A stretch of 17,057 nucleotides of DNA. Source: Hamiltosporidium magnivora. Lineage: Eukaryota; Microsporidia; Dubosqiidae. Of this stretch, positions 8,249 to 17,057 are shown piece by piece. The stretch is from assembly GCA_004325065.1 (NCBI GenBank), contig PITI01000199.1, positions 1 to 17,057 on the forward strand, given 5' to 3'. The notes beneath the pieces were generated by a model. The model worked only from the letters and a program-made list of their open reading frames with translations. It was not told where the DNA came from and made no database searches. Position 1 is the first letter of the stretch, and each line of letters opens with the position of its first letter. Position numbers and translations under genes: made by a program.

Positions 8249-10139
8249 TCAATTTCCATAAATTAGTTGAAATATTAATATTTAGATACATTTTGAATTC
8301 TATAAATCGTTATTTTAGAGTAACATTTGTTTACTTATTGATATGTTTTAATATTCTTCAAATTATTCTTAGATTTATATCAAAAATCAAACTTATCAGT
8401 TCAAACAAAAACTAGATATCTATTTTATAAACTCTGTCCTAAGTTATTTCTTTTGTTTTAATTTTCTGTTAAATGTGAGAAAAAAATGTTTCCGCAATTT
8501 TTATTTACAAAATTTGGATTTTGTTATATCATTTTATATTCATAATTATACATACGTTTAATTACTTATAACTTTGATCTTAAGATGTAAACTTATTTAT
8601 CAAACCATGTTATTATATATTTAACTTGTTTTATAGTGAATATGGATACATTTGAATATCATTCAATCCTAACATAAACATCTATAGTTTGAAAATCAAT
8701 CCGAAAGACATTATTTATATTCTAAATATTTATTTTTCCAAAATAATTAAAAAAATCAAAACTATAAACTGAAAATAGAAAGATCATATAATCAGCTTAT
8801 CAGACATATCCTTGTACCAATAAAAAATATCATTGTTTTTATATAGTTTTAAATAATTAAACAATTAAAAAATGTGAAGTGATTTGTATATGATTATGTT
8901 TCAATTTCTTTAATATTACATATAATAGATACATAGTTCAAAAATCTATTCAAATGAATTAAAAAATAATCAAACATGTAAAATGACGTGTTAAAAGTCC
9001 CCAAGATGAAATTTCTTAATTAAACAAAAAGTTTCATTGTAAAATATAAATTTCATTTGTTTGCCTTTAGAATACTTTTAAAAATTATAATTGTTAAGAA
9101 CATATATATTTTCCTTCTAAAAAGATCTATTTGGTTAATTAGTTGAATAAAATTTTTTTTCCAGAAATGTAATATCAAATGATACAAAATATCGAAGATT
9201 TGTTTGAAATAGCGATTTTTTTGAAGTTTAGTAAAACATTTCATAAGAATTTTATATTTATGAAACTTGTTAATTTGATTAGAGTACTCATATATCTTTT
9301 ATTTTTAGATGAATACACAACAAATAAGGTTTATTACATAAAGTATTACAGCTTTTGAAAGAAGGATTCTGATTCAGAAATTAATTGTTTATCCCTATCT
9401 AGATTACATACCTATATTAGTTAACGTAACTATAAAAAATAATAGTTAATACATACAGTAATCAGTCAAATATATATAATTGAAACTTTTGTTCTGTTTA
9501 CAAAAAAGGATAATAAGGCTGATTATTTAATCAAAGCTCAATTTTAGGAACTTAGAAAATTTGCAATCAATTTGAAGTAAATGTAAAAAATACGATAAAA
9601 GTTCTAAAAAAGAATTATTAAATTAATTAAAATGAGATGAAAATAAACCATACATTATTTATTTATTTTAAATTATATTTGTTTAATGGCAAAATACATA
9701 ATTTTTTTCTTTTCAATAGATCAATAGATTGCAATTTATTTTTATTGAATAACTTAAATTTTATGCCTTTATAATCTCACTAATTACAATAAATCGAAAA
9801 AAGCAAAATAATATTTTTTTCGTAATAGAATAAGTTTGTGATGAAAATTCAAACTGCGTCCACATTCCTCCATAATATATCATAAGAATATTTTATAAAA
9901 CACAAATGAAAATTTTCTATAAAATTTTTAAAAAAGTTAAAAAATTTAAAATATTATATTGCAAAATAACCAAAATTAAATTCAAATAATGTTTATGAGT
10001 TTTTGTAAATGTTTTTTGCTTATATTCGAATTTCTTAATTCAAACATTCTGTTCGATAAATATTTGCCATAAAAAAATCCGAACTTATTAAAAGAGTCAA
10101 AATGTTTTGTCTCTCCGTATAATTCTTTTGAATTTTTTT
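8249..10139. other. Long gene-free AT-rich stretch
   Basis: Nearly 1.9 kb without a supported gene. A 63-codon minus-strand ORF at 9053-9244 starts with ATG but is a K/F/I/L/N-rich string with no pattern, as expected by chance at this composition. A slightly less AT-rich patch at about 9840-9890 could be an old remnant but aligned to nothing. Confidence 0.45.
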
Positions 10140-10559
10140 TATTAAGACTTTATCTTAGAATGAAAGATTTCTCAGGACGATATTTAGATTTTGACTTTCC
10201 ATAATTCTTCTTTTGTAACCTTATAAATTCGTAGAAATTTCAATAGCAGGGTTTCTAGCATTTTTATTGTCAGATAGATTGCGATAATCCTAGGATATAC
10301 TAGTTCAATTTTTCTTTACACATTTCTAAAGGCCAAGTATAAACACATTTCTACATAACGATGCGTATCTTGGTTTACACATCAAGAGAAGATATTCAGA
10401 TTAAGTCTAAATTGTATATATTTTACAACTTTTGTGGTTTTCAAAAGGAGATTGTCTTTATCAGGTTTTTTAAGAAAAAACATAAATACGTTTTTACTTA
10501 CTTCCTCAAATAGCATTCTTTTATTTAAATAATATTAGGTTGAATTGCTCCAGATATTT

Positions 10560-11310
10560 TCCCATGGATCTGTGATTTTAATTTGCTAAACATCTGTCAT
10601 GATCTGGCTTATTCATTTAGCCCAGCCAAGCCATTTTGGATTTTCTATTTTGTAGGTATATATTTAATCCGAATAAATTTAAGAAAATTTTAAGAGGTGC
10701 AATATTAACTCTTCCGCTGTATTTTAGATTTTATTCACGTTGAAATGTTTAAATGATAATACAAAATTTATATGAGTCCTTTCTTAATGTCAATTTTCGC
10801 AAATATCTTAGATTATCAGCGGCTATTCGTTTATATGTCAATAAACTTAAAAATCAAGTAATATTATCATTTTATCTATCTATATATCTTTTCTTACCTA
10901 CACCATTCACAATCAATATATCTTTTTCGTATTTCTATTGCTGATAAACACGTGTCACTTTGTTTTCAGTAAATTGTATCCGCAATAGTTCACTGGCTCT
11001 AGCATACTCACTCATATATGTTTTGAAAATCCTAAAGTATTTCGGTCTTTTCAAATATTTCATTTTATTTACTCCGAAAGGAAAAACAGCATTCCCGTGA
11101 TGTATATGGCTTAATCAAAGCAATTTAAACCCATAAAGGCTCTTATTATATATCCATTTCTCCAATGCAAAAATCATCTTCGAACAAAATAAAATAATTC
11201 GTTTCCTGCTTCCATAATTTATTTTCTTCTCCGTGTATTTATTTAGAAAAAATCTGAGTTTAAATGGTTTTTTGTTTTGCAAAGTTAAAATTTTTGGTAT
11301 TTTGATCAAT
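10560..11310 (-). mobile_element. Decayed RLE retrotransposon copy (knuckle and endonuclease region)
   Basis: On the minus strand TGC GGA TAC at 10984-10976 encodes Cys-Gly-Tyr, as at 360-352 in the first copy. Upstream, codons from 11032 read GFSKHI-stop-VSMLEPVNY before it, against GFPIKTCSPIPISDM. Downstream come NLLKTK and a TGA (10957-10955) in almost the same column as the TAA in the first copy, then HVFISNR against HFCKRC. At 10829-10818 the DNA AAACGAATAGCCGCT matches AAACGAATTAGAAGCCACT, giving YKRIAADNLRYL against SKRIRSHSVQEIL. The further endonuclease part (10560-10750) aligns poorly. The open frame at 11115-11309 (no ATG at its head) is probably upstream element sequence. Less AT-rich DNA down to about 10140 may be the C-terminal and 3' part, but I could not confirm that. 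Limits are approximate. Confidence 0.55.
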
Positions 11311-11798
11311 CATACATTTATTATATTTCGAAAACAAAGGCTTAAAAAATAATGTTTCAAATTAATTTATTGGTCGATTAATGTTACTTCATAAGTTTTA
11401 TCAGAAGTTGCACAATGCTGTATATTTTTGACACCTACAAAAGCAAAAAATAGAAAACTAAAAAAAGTAGTAAAAGGGAAAAATAAACTCTATTTGACAT
11501 TATGCTTGTATATAACACATCCTACACTTTTTTATTGTTTATAAAAAAATACCAAAGAAGATAAGTTTAAAATAAATTGATTGAATGCAAGAGGAATGAG
11601 GGATTTATAGAAATAGCAAGAACGATAGGCATAAACTATATTGAAATACCGAAGAATATATTACCCCAAGGTTTTTTAAAGCTTGTTATGCCATACATTT
11701 GCTTATCAGTTACTTAATATATTATCAAAATCTATTTAGATTATCAAAACTTCCATTTTTAGTAAAAAAATAATTATCGGTTATATCAAAAAAATTAT
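11311..11798. other. Upstream region of the USP gene
   Basis: About 500 bases without a gene. No CCC motif lies within 50 bases of the USP ATG at 11820, unlike LCB2 and the FG-GAP gene. The sequence TCTTTTTAGG at 11805-11814 resembles a 3' splice acceptor, but no upstream exon or donor could be recognised. Confidence 0.35.
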
Positions 11799-11819
11799 TT
11801 GAATCTTTTTAGGAGAAGT

Positions 11820-12836
11820 ATGAAAGTAGGAAGAGCATATTTTACTCTTTTCATCAGTTTTTTGATTTTTGAGCTTTTTCAAAAAATATTTTTATTCTAC
11901 AGTCAAAAAAATGTAATAACTGAATGTACAGAAATAAAGAACTACATATTATATGAGAAGAGATACGAATCCGCTAAAAGATCTATTGTTGGTTTGAAGA
12001 ACGATAATTTTGTCTGCTATTTCAATTCTTTAATACAAGCATTATATTTCCAAAATGATTTTATGAAGGGATTGTTTTTGTACGAACACACCAAAGAACA
12101 AAAGTGTATTTTTATTTTAAAAGAAATATTTGAACAGATGCTAAACGATAGAATAGTCAATACATCTGTTTATTTGAAGGAAATTTTGGAGTTGGATTCT
12201 AATTTTGAATACTTTAAATTTGGTTGTTTTGAGGATGCAGGTACATGCTTAGATATAATTTTTCTTAGAATATTGAAAGAGATTGATGTAAAAAAATTCT
12301 CAGATTTAAATAATGTTACAAATAAATATTTCCCAATCAATCTGTATTTATTTCAAATGAAAACAACATATTTATGTGTTGAATGCCTTGAAAAAAATAT
12401 TATTTATGGAGATAATTACAACTTGGTTCTTTATTTAGAAAACTCAATACAAGAATCTATAAATAAGAGTTTTAATGTAGAAAGCATTCAATGTTATAAA
12501 AATAAATTTAAAGATGAAATTCATTATGCAAAAATCTTAAGAGAATTTGTGAACCTTCCTTCTAGTATTATAATTAAGAATACACATGATCCAAGTTCTA
12601 ATGGTAATGTTTTGATTGATGAAGAAATAATTGTGCAAAATCAAAAATATTCTTTTAAAGCATGTGTATTTTACGTTAAAGATCTACATTATTATACAGT
12701 TGCTGTACTGGATAACAATTATTATGAATTAAATGATAATTCTGTAAAAAATTTGAATATAGAATCGATAGAAAATCTAGGATTTTCAGATATACCGGAT
12801 ATTTTGTTTTATGAAAAATGTAATTCCAAAATTTGA
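11820..12836 (+). CDS. Small membrane-anchored ubiquitin-specific protease (USP/UCH family)
   Basis: The 338-residue product has the boxes of a USP-type cysteine deubiquitinase. The Cys box is GLKNDNFVCYFNSLIQAL (58-75) with nucleophile Cys66 and Asn61 nearby; the usual Gly-Asn-Thr before Cys is changed to Asn-Phe-Val. FEDAGTCLDIIF (137-148) corresponds to the QQDAxEFL box. The His box has His290 followed by YYTVAVLDNNYYELND, with Asp306 as third triad member, so Cys-His-Asp is complete. The zinc-finger region keeps only one CxxC (Cys186, Cys189); the second pair is reduced to Cys225 alone. Residues 5-27 form a hydrophobic anchor, suggesting an ER or other membrane deubiquitinase like yeast Ubp1 or USP30. 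It is near the minimal size of a USP domain. The ATG at 11820 is the first in frame; the frame is open back to a TAA at 11763 but only through TTG and AT-rich codons. Substrate is unknown. Confidence 0.88.
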   Translation: MKVGRAYFTLFISFLIFELFQKIFLFYSQKNVITECTEIKNYILYEKRYESAKRSIVGLKNDNFVCYFNSLIQALYFQNDFMKGLFLYEHTKEQKCIFILKEIFEQMLNDRIVNTSVYLKEILELDSNFEYFKFGCFEDAGTCLDIIFLRILKEIDVKKFSDLNNVTNKYFPINLYLFQMKTTYLCVECLEKNIIYGDNYNLVLYLENSIQESINKSFNVESIQCYKNKFKDEIHYAKILREFVNLPSSIIIKNTHDPSSNGNVLIDEEIIVQNQKYSFKACVFYVKDLHYYTVAVLDNNYYELNDNSVKNLNIESIENLGFSDIPDILFYEKCNSKI

Positions 12837-12924
12837 AAGTTTAAAATATAACTTAAATTATAGTAAAGATTTTTTGTATTATTGACACCTTATACTTTAT
12901 TGATTGTCTAAATTTTTAAAAGTA

Positions 12925-13190
12925 AAAAAAAACGTAAATTTGTTTTATCTGCGATCAATGTTGAATCTTTCAAAGAAACAAAAGTTTAAAAGAAAAAAAT
13001 TGTATCCGGTTTTCTAAAATATTTTTTCAATCAGAATTGCAAGGTTGTTTTGCTGATTTAATTTCGCGGAAAAACATTATTCTGGTGTCAAAATTTTACA
13101 CGAGATATTTGTTTATCTTTTCTAGGCGCATTCTAATTGATTTGAGAATTGAAAAGATATATAAATTCCTTTTAGTACTTTTCGATTAAA
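12925..13190 (-). mobile_element. Decayed RLE retrotransposon relic just behind the USP gene
   Basis: The 12-mer GACACCAGAATA at 13089-13078 on the minus strand is identical to 171-160 in the first copy and encodes DTRI in both. Around it the frame reads KSIRMR..INKYLV-stop-NFDTRIMFFREI, against KRIRSH..DNEYAEIRVDTRIKTDVKI. Further on, NSD-stop-KNILENRIQ lies opposite NRPDIFILDKRQN, with the DNA block ATTTTAGA shared. The block TTCAACATTGATCGCAGATAA near 12945 resembles TTCAAATAGTTGAAACAGAGAA. Upstream, GATTTGAGAATTGAAAAG near 13150 extends the match. Several stops make it non-coding. Ends are approximate; the left end is within about 90 bases of the USP stop, converging on that gene. Confidence 0.6.
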
Positions 13191-14284
13191 ATTCTCTATT
13201 TCGAAATTCAATGAACGAAATAGTATTATTGACAGAGCCGTTGTCTATTAAAACTCAAATAAATACGCATATTTTTTTTTCTTGCTAGCATTATATTTTC
13301 TATTATAATTAATGGTAAAAGAATTTGATTTCATCGTTAAAAAAATTCAATTAACTTCATATTTTTTCGATTAAAATATGCTTGAAAATCAAAATCATCT
13401 TTAATCATGACTCTTATTTTCTTTTATATCCAAATATTGCTACTTCAGATTTAAATAAGTGTATAATGAACTTAGAAAACCAATCTTTAGATCACATATT
13501 TATCAAACTACTGATTCATTCATATAAATTATTTTTTTTGCGAAAAGATTTTTTTTTCAAATTTAAGATATTAGTATTCCGAATAAATCTTTAGAAATTC
13601 TATTTCTGATTCGCATTATTTATTTTAACGTTTTTTATACACAAAAACTGTGTGAAACCAACTTATTACAAATTTACTAGTAAATTTTGCCTTTAAAAAT
13701 ATTTAGTATAAAATCCTTATAATTTCTTAATCCACCATAAATATATTAAGATTAATCATACACGTTATTGTTAGGTTCTAAAAGTATATTCGAGAAATAA
13801 ATATTTTCTAAATATTTAAAAAGATTAAATCGCAAGGTAACGATATGCAATTAAGTGATCTGTTCTTTTTCAATTGTTATTTTATTTTATGAATTATATT
13901 CTTTTTTAATGAAAAACCAATTATTTCAAATAATCACAATCAATATAATGTTTAGTTGATGCTCTACGAGAAAAAACTTTTGCTTTAAACAGTAAATTTT
14001 TGATTGTTAAATAATACATCATTTTCGTCTAAAAAAAGAAGAAAATTTCTATCTTTTTTAATTTTTAGCATCAAATGTTCTTTTTAAAATTTATGTTTTG
14101 CAAAATATGAACTGTTACTTTCTAACCAAGGTGGAATCAGTTATAAAGCTGTAGGAAATATTATATTTTTCACCTAAATTTCACGTTAGATTTTTATCTA
14201 TCTCCCAATGATGCTATTAAAATTATATGTAAAAAATAAACGAGTCTTCTGACTTAACTTTATAATATTTGAATGTGAACATAA
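13191..14284. other. Gene-free AT-rich stretch
   Basis: No supported feature. The open frame at 13382-13594 (+) begins with TTG, has no early ATG and shows random AT-rich composition. The 5' part of the relic at 12925-13190 may continue into the first 200 bases but could not be aligned. Confidence 0.4.
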
Positions 14285-14500
14285 AAATTTTCGGATACGA
14301 CTGGAAGTATTATAATTATTTTACACAAGCTTGGTAGAAAAATTCTTTGATTATTTTTAACTTTGCATTTTCAGAAATTAAAAAATATAAAAATATCTAT
14401 AATGAATCTGTTATTTTTAATGATAAGTAGAACTCATGTTTTGTCATTAAAGTCGAAATAATTATCTTATCATGCAAATATGCGCCAATCTTATATGATA
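14285..14500 (+). mobile_element. Weak candidate relic of the RLE element
   Basis: CGGATACGA at 14292-14300 matches the Cys-Gly-Tyr-Glu codons of the first copy's zinc knuckle, and TTTTACACAAGCTTGG near 14320 loosely follows TTTTGTAAACGCTGC. AAAGTCGAAATAATTA near 14450 resembles AAGTCTTCGAAACGAATTA. The sequence left of the knuckle does not align, so this may be coincidence. A 60-codon minus-strand ORF (14397-14579) overlaps it and shows no recognisable pattern. Confidence 0.2.
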
Positions 14501-14651
14501 ATTCTTTTCTGCTCAATTCTTTGGGATACAGTTGGAAACAATAAACAGGAGAATTTGAGCTTCGCAAAGTCAATGACATTTCTTAGACATACTTCTTCGA
14601 CATATTAGGTTGACCGCCCAACGCAAACCATCCTTGTTTTATGTTAAAGAG

Positions 14652-14723
14652 TGTAAAATTCGAAGATAGAAGCCGTCTCACCGGAAGTAAATTCTGATGT
14701 GTTCACCACTATACCATAGTTAT
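14652..14723 (-). pseudogene. tRNA-Glu pseudogene, anticodon column TTA
   Basis: The 72-base minus-strand segment has the length and 5' half of a eukaryotic tRNA-Glu. It includes a perfect A box TGGTATAGTGG, a D arm closing with ACAC, then ATCAGA of the anticodon stem and CCGGTGA on its far side. In tRNA-Glu the loop is CTTTCAC; here it is ATTTACT, so columns 34-36 read TTA instead of TTC. One anticodon-stem pair is an A-C mismatch. The T arm (GGCTTCTATCT) has lost most of the B-box consensus and has two mismatched pairs. The acceptor strands ATAACTA and ATTTTAC pair at only three of seven positions. No run of four T follows. The 5' half is well kept and the 3' half is eroded, so I call it a dead tRNA or tRNA-derived fragment. 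Confidence 0.65.
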
Positions 14724-15039
14724 TAGTAATTAATCTATAGATCAGAAATTAAATTGATAAATTGGCACATATTTATATGTTTCAAACACCTTAATTCATG
14801 TATACTTAAACCAACGAAATTAATTTGTTTTTTTTCAAATATCTCATTATTTGATCTTTAAACAACATTATTTTGACACTCAATAGTTATGCCACTTTTA
14901 ATTTGGGTTTTTTAATTTTAGGAAATCAAGATTAATATTAGAGCTAAAGCAAAACATTTTTTTAGGAAATGCATGTCTCTCATGCCTCAAATAATTCCTA
15001 ATAAACTAGATGATTGGTACTAACAGTTTTCTATTTCTT
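14724..15039. other. Gene-free stretch
   Basis: No ORF with coding character. If the neighbouring minus-strand relic (15040-15215) once continued, its C-terminal and 3' end would lie here, but nothing could be aligned. Confidence 0.35.
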
Positions 15040-15215
15040 ATTCCATTCGAAATTCCGAACCTTCTACTTTTATATCTTGAATTCCAAAATTTTGTCTAAT
15101 GATTCTTCTCCGGCGGATTTCTCTTCGATAATTACTAAAAAAACGTTTAATATACATATAAAGGAACTTTACTAAATACATTGAATCGTGATGTACAGAA
15201 GTCTTTGTATTCCCG
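15040..15215 (-). mobile_element. Probable RLE-domain relic that mimics a small ORF
   Basis: An open minus-strand frame (15259-15038, TTG at its head, first ATG at codon 27) looks coding-like, but it aligns with the endonuclease region of the first copy. KTSVHHDSM aligns with KRIRSHSVQ, YMYIK with YAEIR, RREIR with DVKIR, and IRQNFGIQDIKVEG with KRQNRITLIEVG. At DNA level, CACGATTCAATGTA lies opposite CACTCAGTTCAAGAAA, AAATCCG is shared, and TTAGACAA is followed in both by GAAT, GATA and GAAG in order. The Arg-Pro-Asp codons fall in a deletion of about 12 bases, so the nuclease core is gone. An independent 47-residue basic protein from the ATG at 15181 cannot be excluded. Confidence 0.45.
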
Positions 15216-16814
15216 TTGTTATATTTAGTCAGAATATTTATAGGAAATAAATATAGCAATAGCCTGCAAATTTTTTTATTAAACCTTATATTTTAAAAAT
15301 TTATAAAAACTGCAAGTCTCAAGATATAAAAACACCAAAACAGTTCGTAATTATTTTATCCAAACAAATTCCAATATTGTCTATAATCCAAAATAACAAA
15401 GAAAAATGGCTACAAATATAACTGATTCAGCCACTTAAAATATTTAAGATTTGGGTGCTTTTTGATATTTATATTCAATGACTACACCTTGGTTTGAATA
15501 ATAATTGTCAAACATTTTATTTTTTTAGTAAAATGCAATTTTTTCCTTCTAAATTGTTAAGTTTCATTATGACAGTCAAAAAAACCTTTATCAGGTATCT
15601 TTGTTCTGAGACTTATAATTAAAATAATTATTTTGAGATAAACACTTGAATAAATTATATAAAACAATTACTTTTTATAAACCCGCTCTATTTAAGCTTT
15701 CAGCGCATAATTTGAGGGAAATGGTTTGTAATTGATGAAATAACATGAATATACTCGGAATTCTCGGTGGTTTGCGTTCAAAGCCTCAAAAAGCAGCCAA
15801 TTAAAATCATATCAAATATTTTTATAAATTCTTCAATTATAATTTTACCTATCAAAAAAATATATTTTTTTATACCGAGTACTATATATTTTTGATAATT
15901 TTGCTTTTTTTATACTATTTGTCATGATATTCTTTACTTGCAGTTAAAGAACTGGCAAGATGAATACCAGAAGCAAATTTTTAATAGGTTTTAATTAAAG
16001 AAAAGACAATAATCATAATTTATGTTGATTGTTACAACTTAAAGCAAAATATTAATTAATTTATATTTTAAAATTGAGTTAAACTATCAATTTGTTTTTC
16101 TTATATTGTTATCAAGTTACTTATTTGCTTAGATCAATTTCTTTAGCTTTTTTTAGATAGCAACTCATTTGCATAATATTGATATTTATTTTATCTTAAA
16201 GGTTCATTTAACTTTATTTAGTTAAACATAATACTTAAGATCATCTTGAAGTTAAGGCTTTCAAAAAAGCTCAGAACCATATAAGATAACATTTTAATTT
16301 GATATTTTGAAGTATATAACTGACATTTTTAAATTAAATCATATAATCTATTCGATTAAAATTAAAAAAAACTGTTTACTTTTATTCATTCATGAATATA
16401 AATGGTGTGTTTATATGATGTATTTGATTATATTCTTTGGTTATTAGCTCTTTAGACATGTGCAGCGATTTTTTATGGCTTTTAAGGCTAAATTGTAATG
16501 ATATGTAGTGAATCTGCTATATTAAAAGTATTTGTGAGTCAATAGAAGCCCTGAAAGGTCTTCATATAATACTTAGGCCATTTTCAGAATTGTAAGAAAG
16601 ATATTCTTATCAAAAATCTTCTTCATTATTATTGAGTGAATCAAATTACTGAATGAATCATTTATTTGCTCAAATATTTATTCATTTATTTAAAAAACTT
16701 TCGTTTTGACTTATTTTCAAATATTATATGCCTTTAAGTTTTAAGAAATTGCTTTTTTATTTATACAAAGCCATTCCGGTAATAATTTGCTCTATTTTTT
16801 TTTACCATAAATAT
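15216..16814. other. Long gene-free AT-rich stretch
   Basis: About 1.6 kb with no supported gene or RNA. A patch at about 16530-16640 (+) shares TAGAAGCC (16543-16550) and a loosely collinear N..A..R...K-I pattern with the endonuclease region of the retroelement, but the match is too weak to annotate separately. A small hairpin (GGTTT, loop, AAGCC) lies near 15770. Confidence 0.4.
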
Positions 16815-16820
16815 TTTATT
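16815..16820 (-). terminator. AATAAA signal downstream of the right-edge gene
   Basis: AATAAA on the minus strand lies about 37 bases past the TAA at 16859-16857, a normal distance for a polyadenylation signal. The hexamer is frequent by chance in such AT-rich DNA. Confidence 0.35.
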
Positions 16821-16856
16821 TAATAAAATTCTGGGTTAAAATATTTTTTACCATTT

Positions 16857-17057
16857 TTACATGTTTTCTTCTACCTCTTTGACCACTTTTGTCTCTTCTT
16901 CCAAATCCGACTCTTCATTTATGTTATTGGTCGGTTCCTCTAAAGTGGTTCCTCCTTGTAAAATAAAGGGGGCTTTATATTTTGGTTTAAAATTTTTGGC
17001 ACCATCTTCCTCTGTTTTCGCTTCTTTTAAAGGGGGTATTGGTTCCTCATGCATCTC
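16857..17057 (-). CDS. C-terminal end of an acidic, Pro/Glu/Lys-rich protein (partial, starts beyond window)
   Basis: The last 66 codons of a minus-strand gene are visible, ending with TAA at 16859-16857. The frame is open to the window edge (GAG at 17057-17055), so the Met at 17054 need not be the start. The sequence is hydrophilic and low in complexity, with HEEPIPPLKEAKTEED at the start, a middle PKYKAPFILQGG and a Glu-rich tail (SDLEEETKVVKEVEENM). GC content is clearly higher than in the flanking DNA and codons such as CCC, GGG, GTG and ACC are used, which supports genuine coding. No domain is recognisable. Such tails occur in nuclear, cytoskeletal and spore-wall proteins, so no function is assigned. 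Confidence 0.7.
   Translation of the reverse strand, partial: EMHEEPIPPLKEAKTEEDGAKNFKPKYKAPFILQGGTTLEEPTNNINEESDLEEETKVVKEVEENM

Noticed and set aside
9053..9244. 63-codon minus-strand ORF from an ATG
   Set aside because: K/F/I/L/N-rich without motif, signal or neighbour context; expected by chance at this composition.
10753..10944. 63-codon plus-strand ORF from an ATG
   Set aside because: It is antisense to the retroelement relic whose minus-strand frame aligns with the other copies.
11115..11309. 64-codon minus-strand open frame as an independent gene
   Set aside because: It begins with TTG, and its position just upstream of the zinc-knuckle relic suggests it is element debris.
11799..11819. 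TTG at 11799 as the USP start
   Set aside because: Eukaryotic genes of this type start at ATG; the in-frame ATG at 11820 directly precedes the hydrophobic anchor.
11428..12894. TTGACACCT found on both sides of the USP gene as a possible flanking repeat
   Set aside because: Only nine bases, with no extension on either side; chance is the simpler explanation.
13382..13594. 70-codon plus-strand open frame
   Set aside because: Opens with TTG and has the composition of random AT-rich DNA.
14397..14579. 60-codon minus-strand ORF from an ATG
   Set aside because: Residue mix is slightly better than random, but there is no motif, signal or conserved neighbour. It could be debris of an unrecognised element.
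15760..15785. GGTTT-loop-AAGCC hairpin as a tRNA T arm
   Set aside because: The loop lacks the TTC start of a T loop and there is no D or anticodon arm upstream.
16530..16640. Further copy of the RLE relic on the plus strand
   Set aside because: Shares TAGAAGCC and a loose collinear pattern, but 8-base matches of this kind are expected many times by chance; kept only as a possibility.

Overview
This is very AT-rich nuclear DNA with intron-less genes. Their products look like shortened eukaryotic proteins: a serine palmitoyltransferase LCB2, an ITFG1/LINKIN-type FG-GAP membrane protein and a small ubiquitin-specific protease. One gene has a CCC motif directly before its ATG and an AATAAA directly after its stop. 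Together these suggest a microsporidian. Coding density is low (three clear genes, one probable small gene and one edge fragment in 17 kb), which fits a large-genome, transposon-bearing lineage. No species is claimed.

Layout. 1-432 (-): decayed C-terminal end of an R2-like non-LTR retrotransposon with a CCHC zinc knuckle and a restriction-like endonuclease (RLE). About 1019-1350 (+): a second, more eroded copy. 2530-3972 (-): LCB2. 5145-6935 (+): the FG-GAP protein. About 7420-7640 (+): a possible RLE relic. 8018-8248 (-): a 76-residue hydrophobic protein with a PQ-loop-like segment. About 10560-11310 (-): another relic. 11820-12836 (+): membrane-anchored USP. About 12925-13190 (-): a relic close behind the USP gene. 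14652-14723 (-): a decayed tRNA-Glu whose anticodon column reads TTA. About 15040-15215 (-): another probable relic. 16857-17057 (-): C-terminal end of an acidic protein that starts beyond the window.

The main discovery is in the supposed intergenic DNA. Much of it appears to be a graveyard of one family of RLE-type retrotransposons. The first 285 bases keep an open endonuclease frame, and using that as a query by eye I could align pieces at several other places in both orientations. The copies at about 1019-1350, 12925-13190 and 10560-11060 are well supported by collinear protein-level matches. The others are weaker because AT-rich DNA gives many chance matches.

The host genes do not form an operon and share no pathway. 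LCB2 makes the first sphingolipid intermediate at the ER. The FG-GAP protein, the USP and the small hydrophobic protein are all predicted to be membrane-associated. All alignments and motif assignments were made by eye without database searches.
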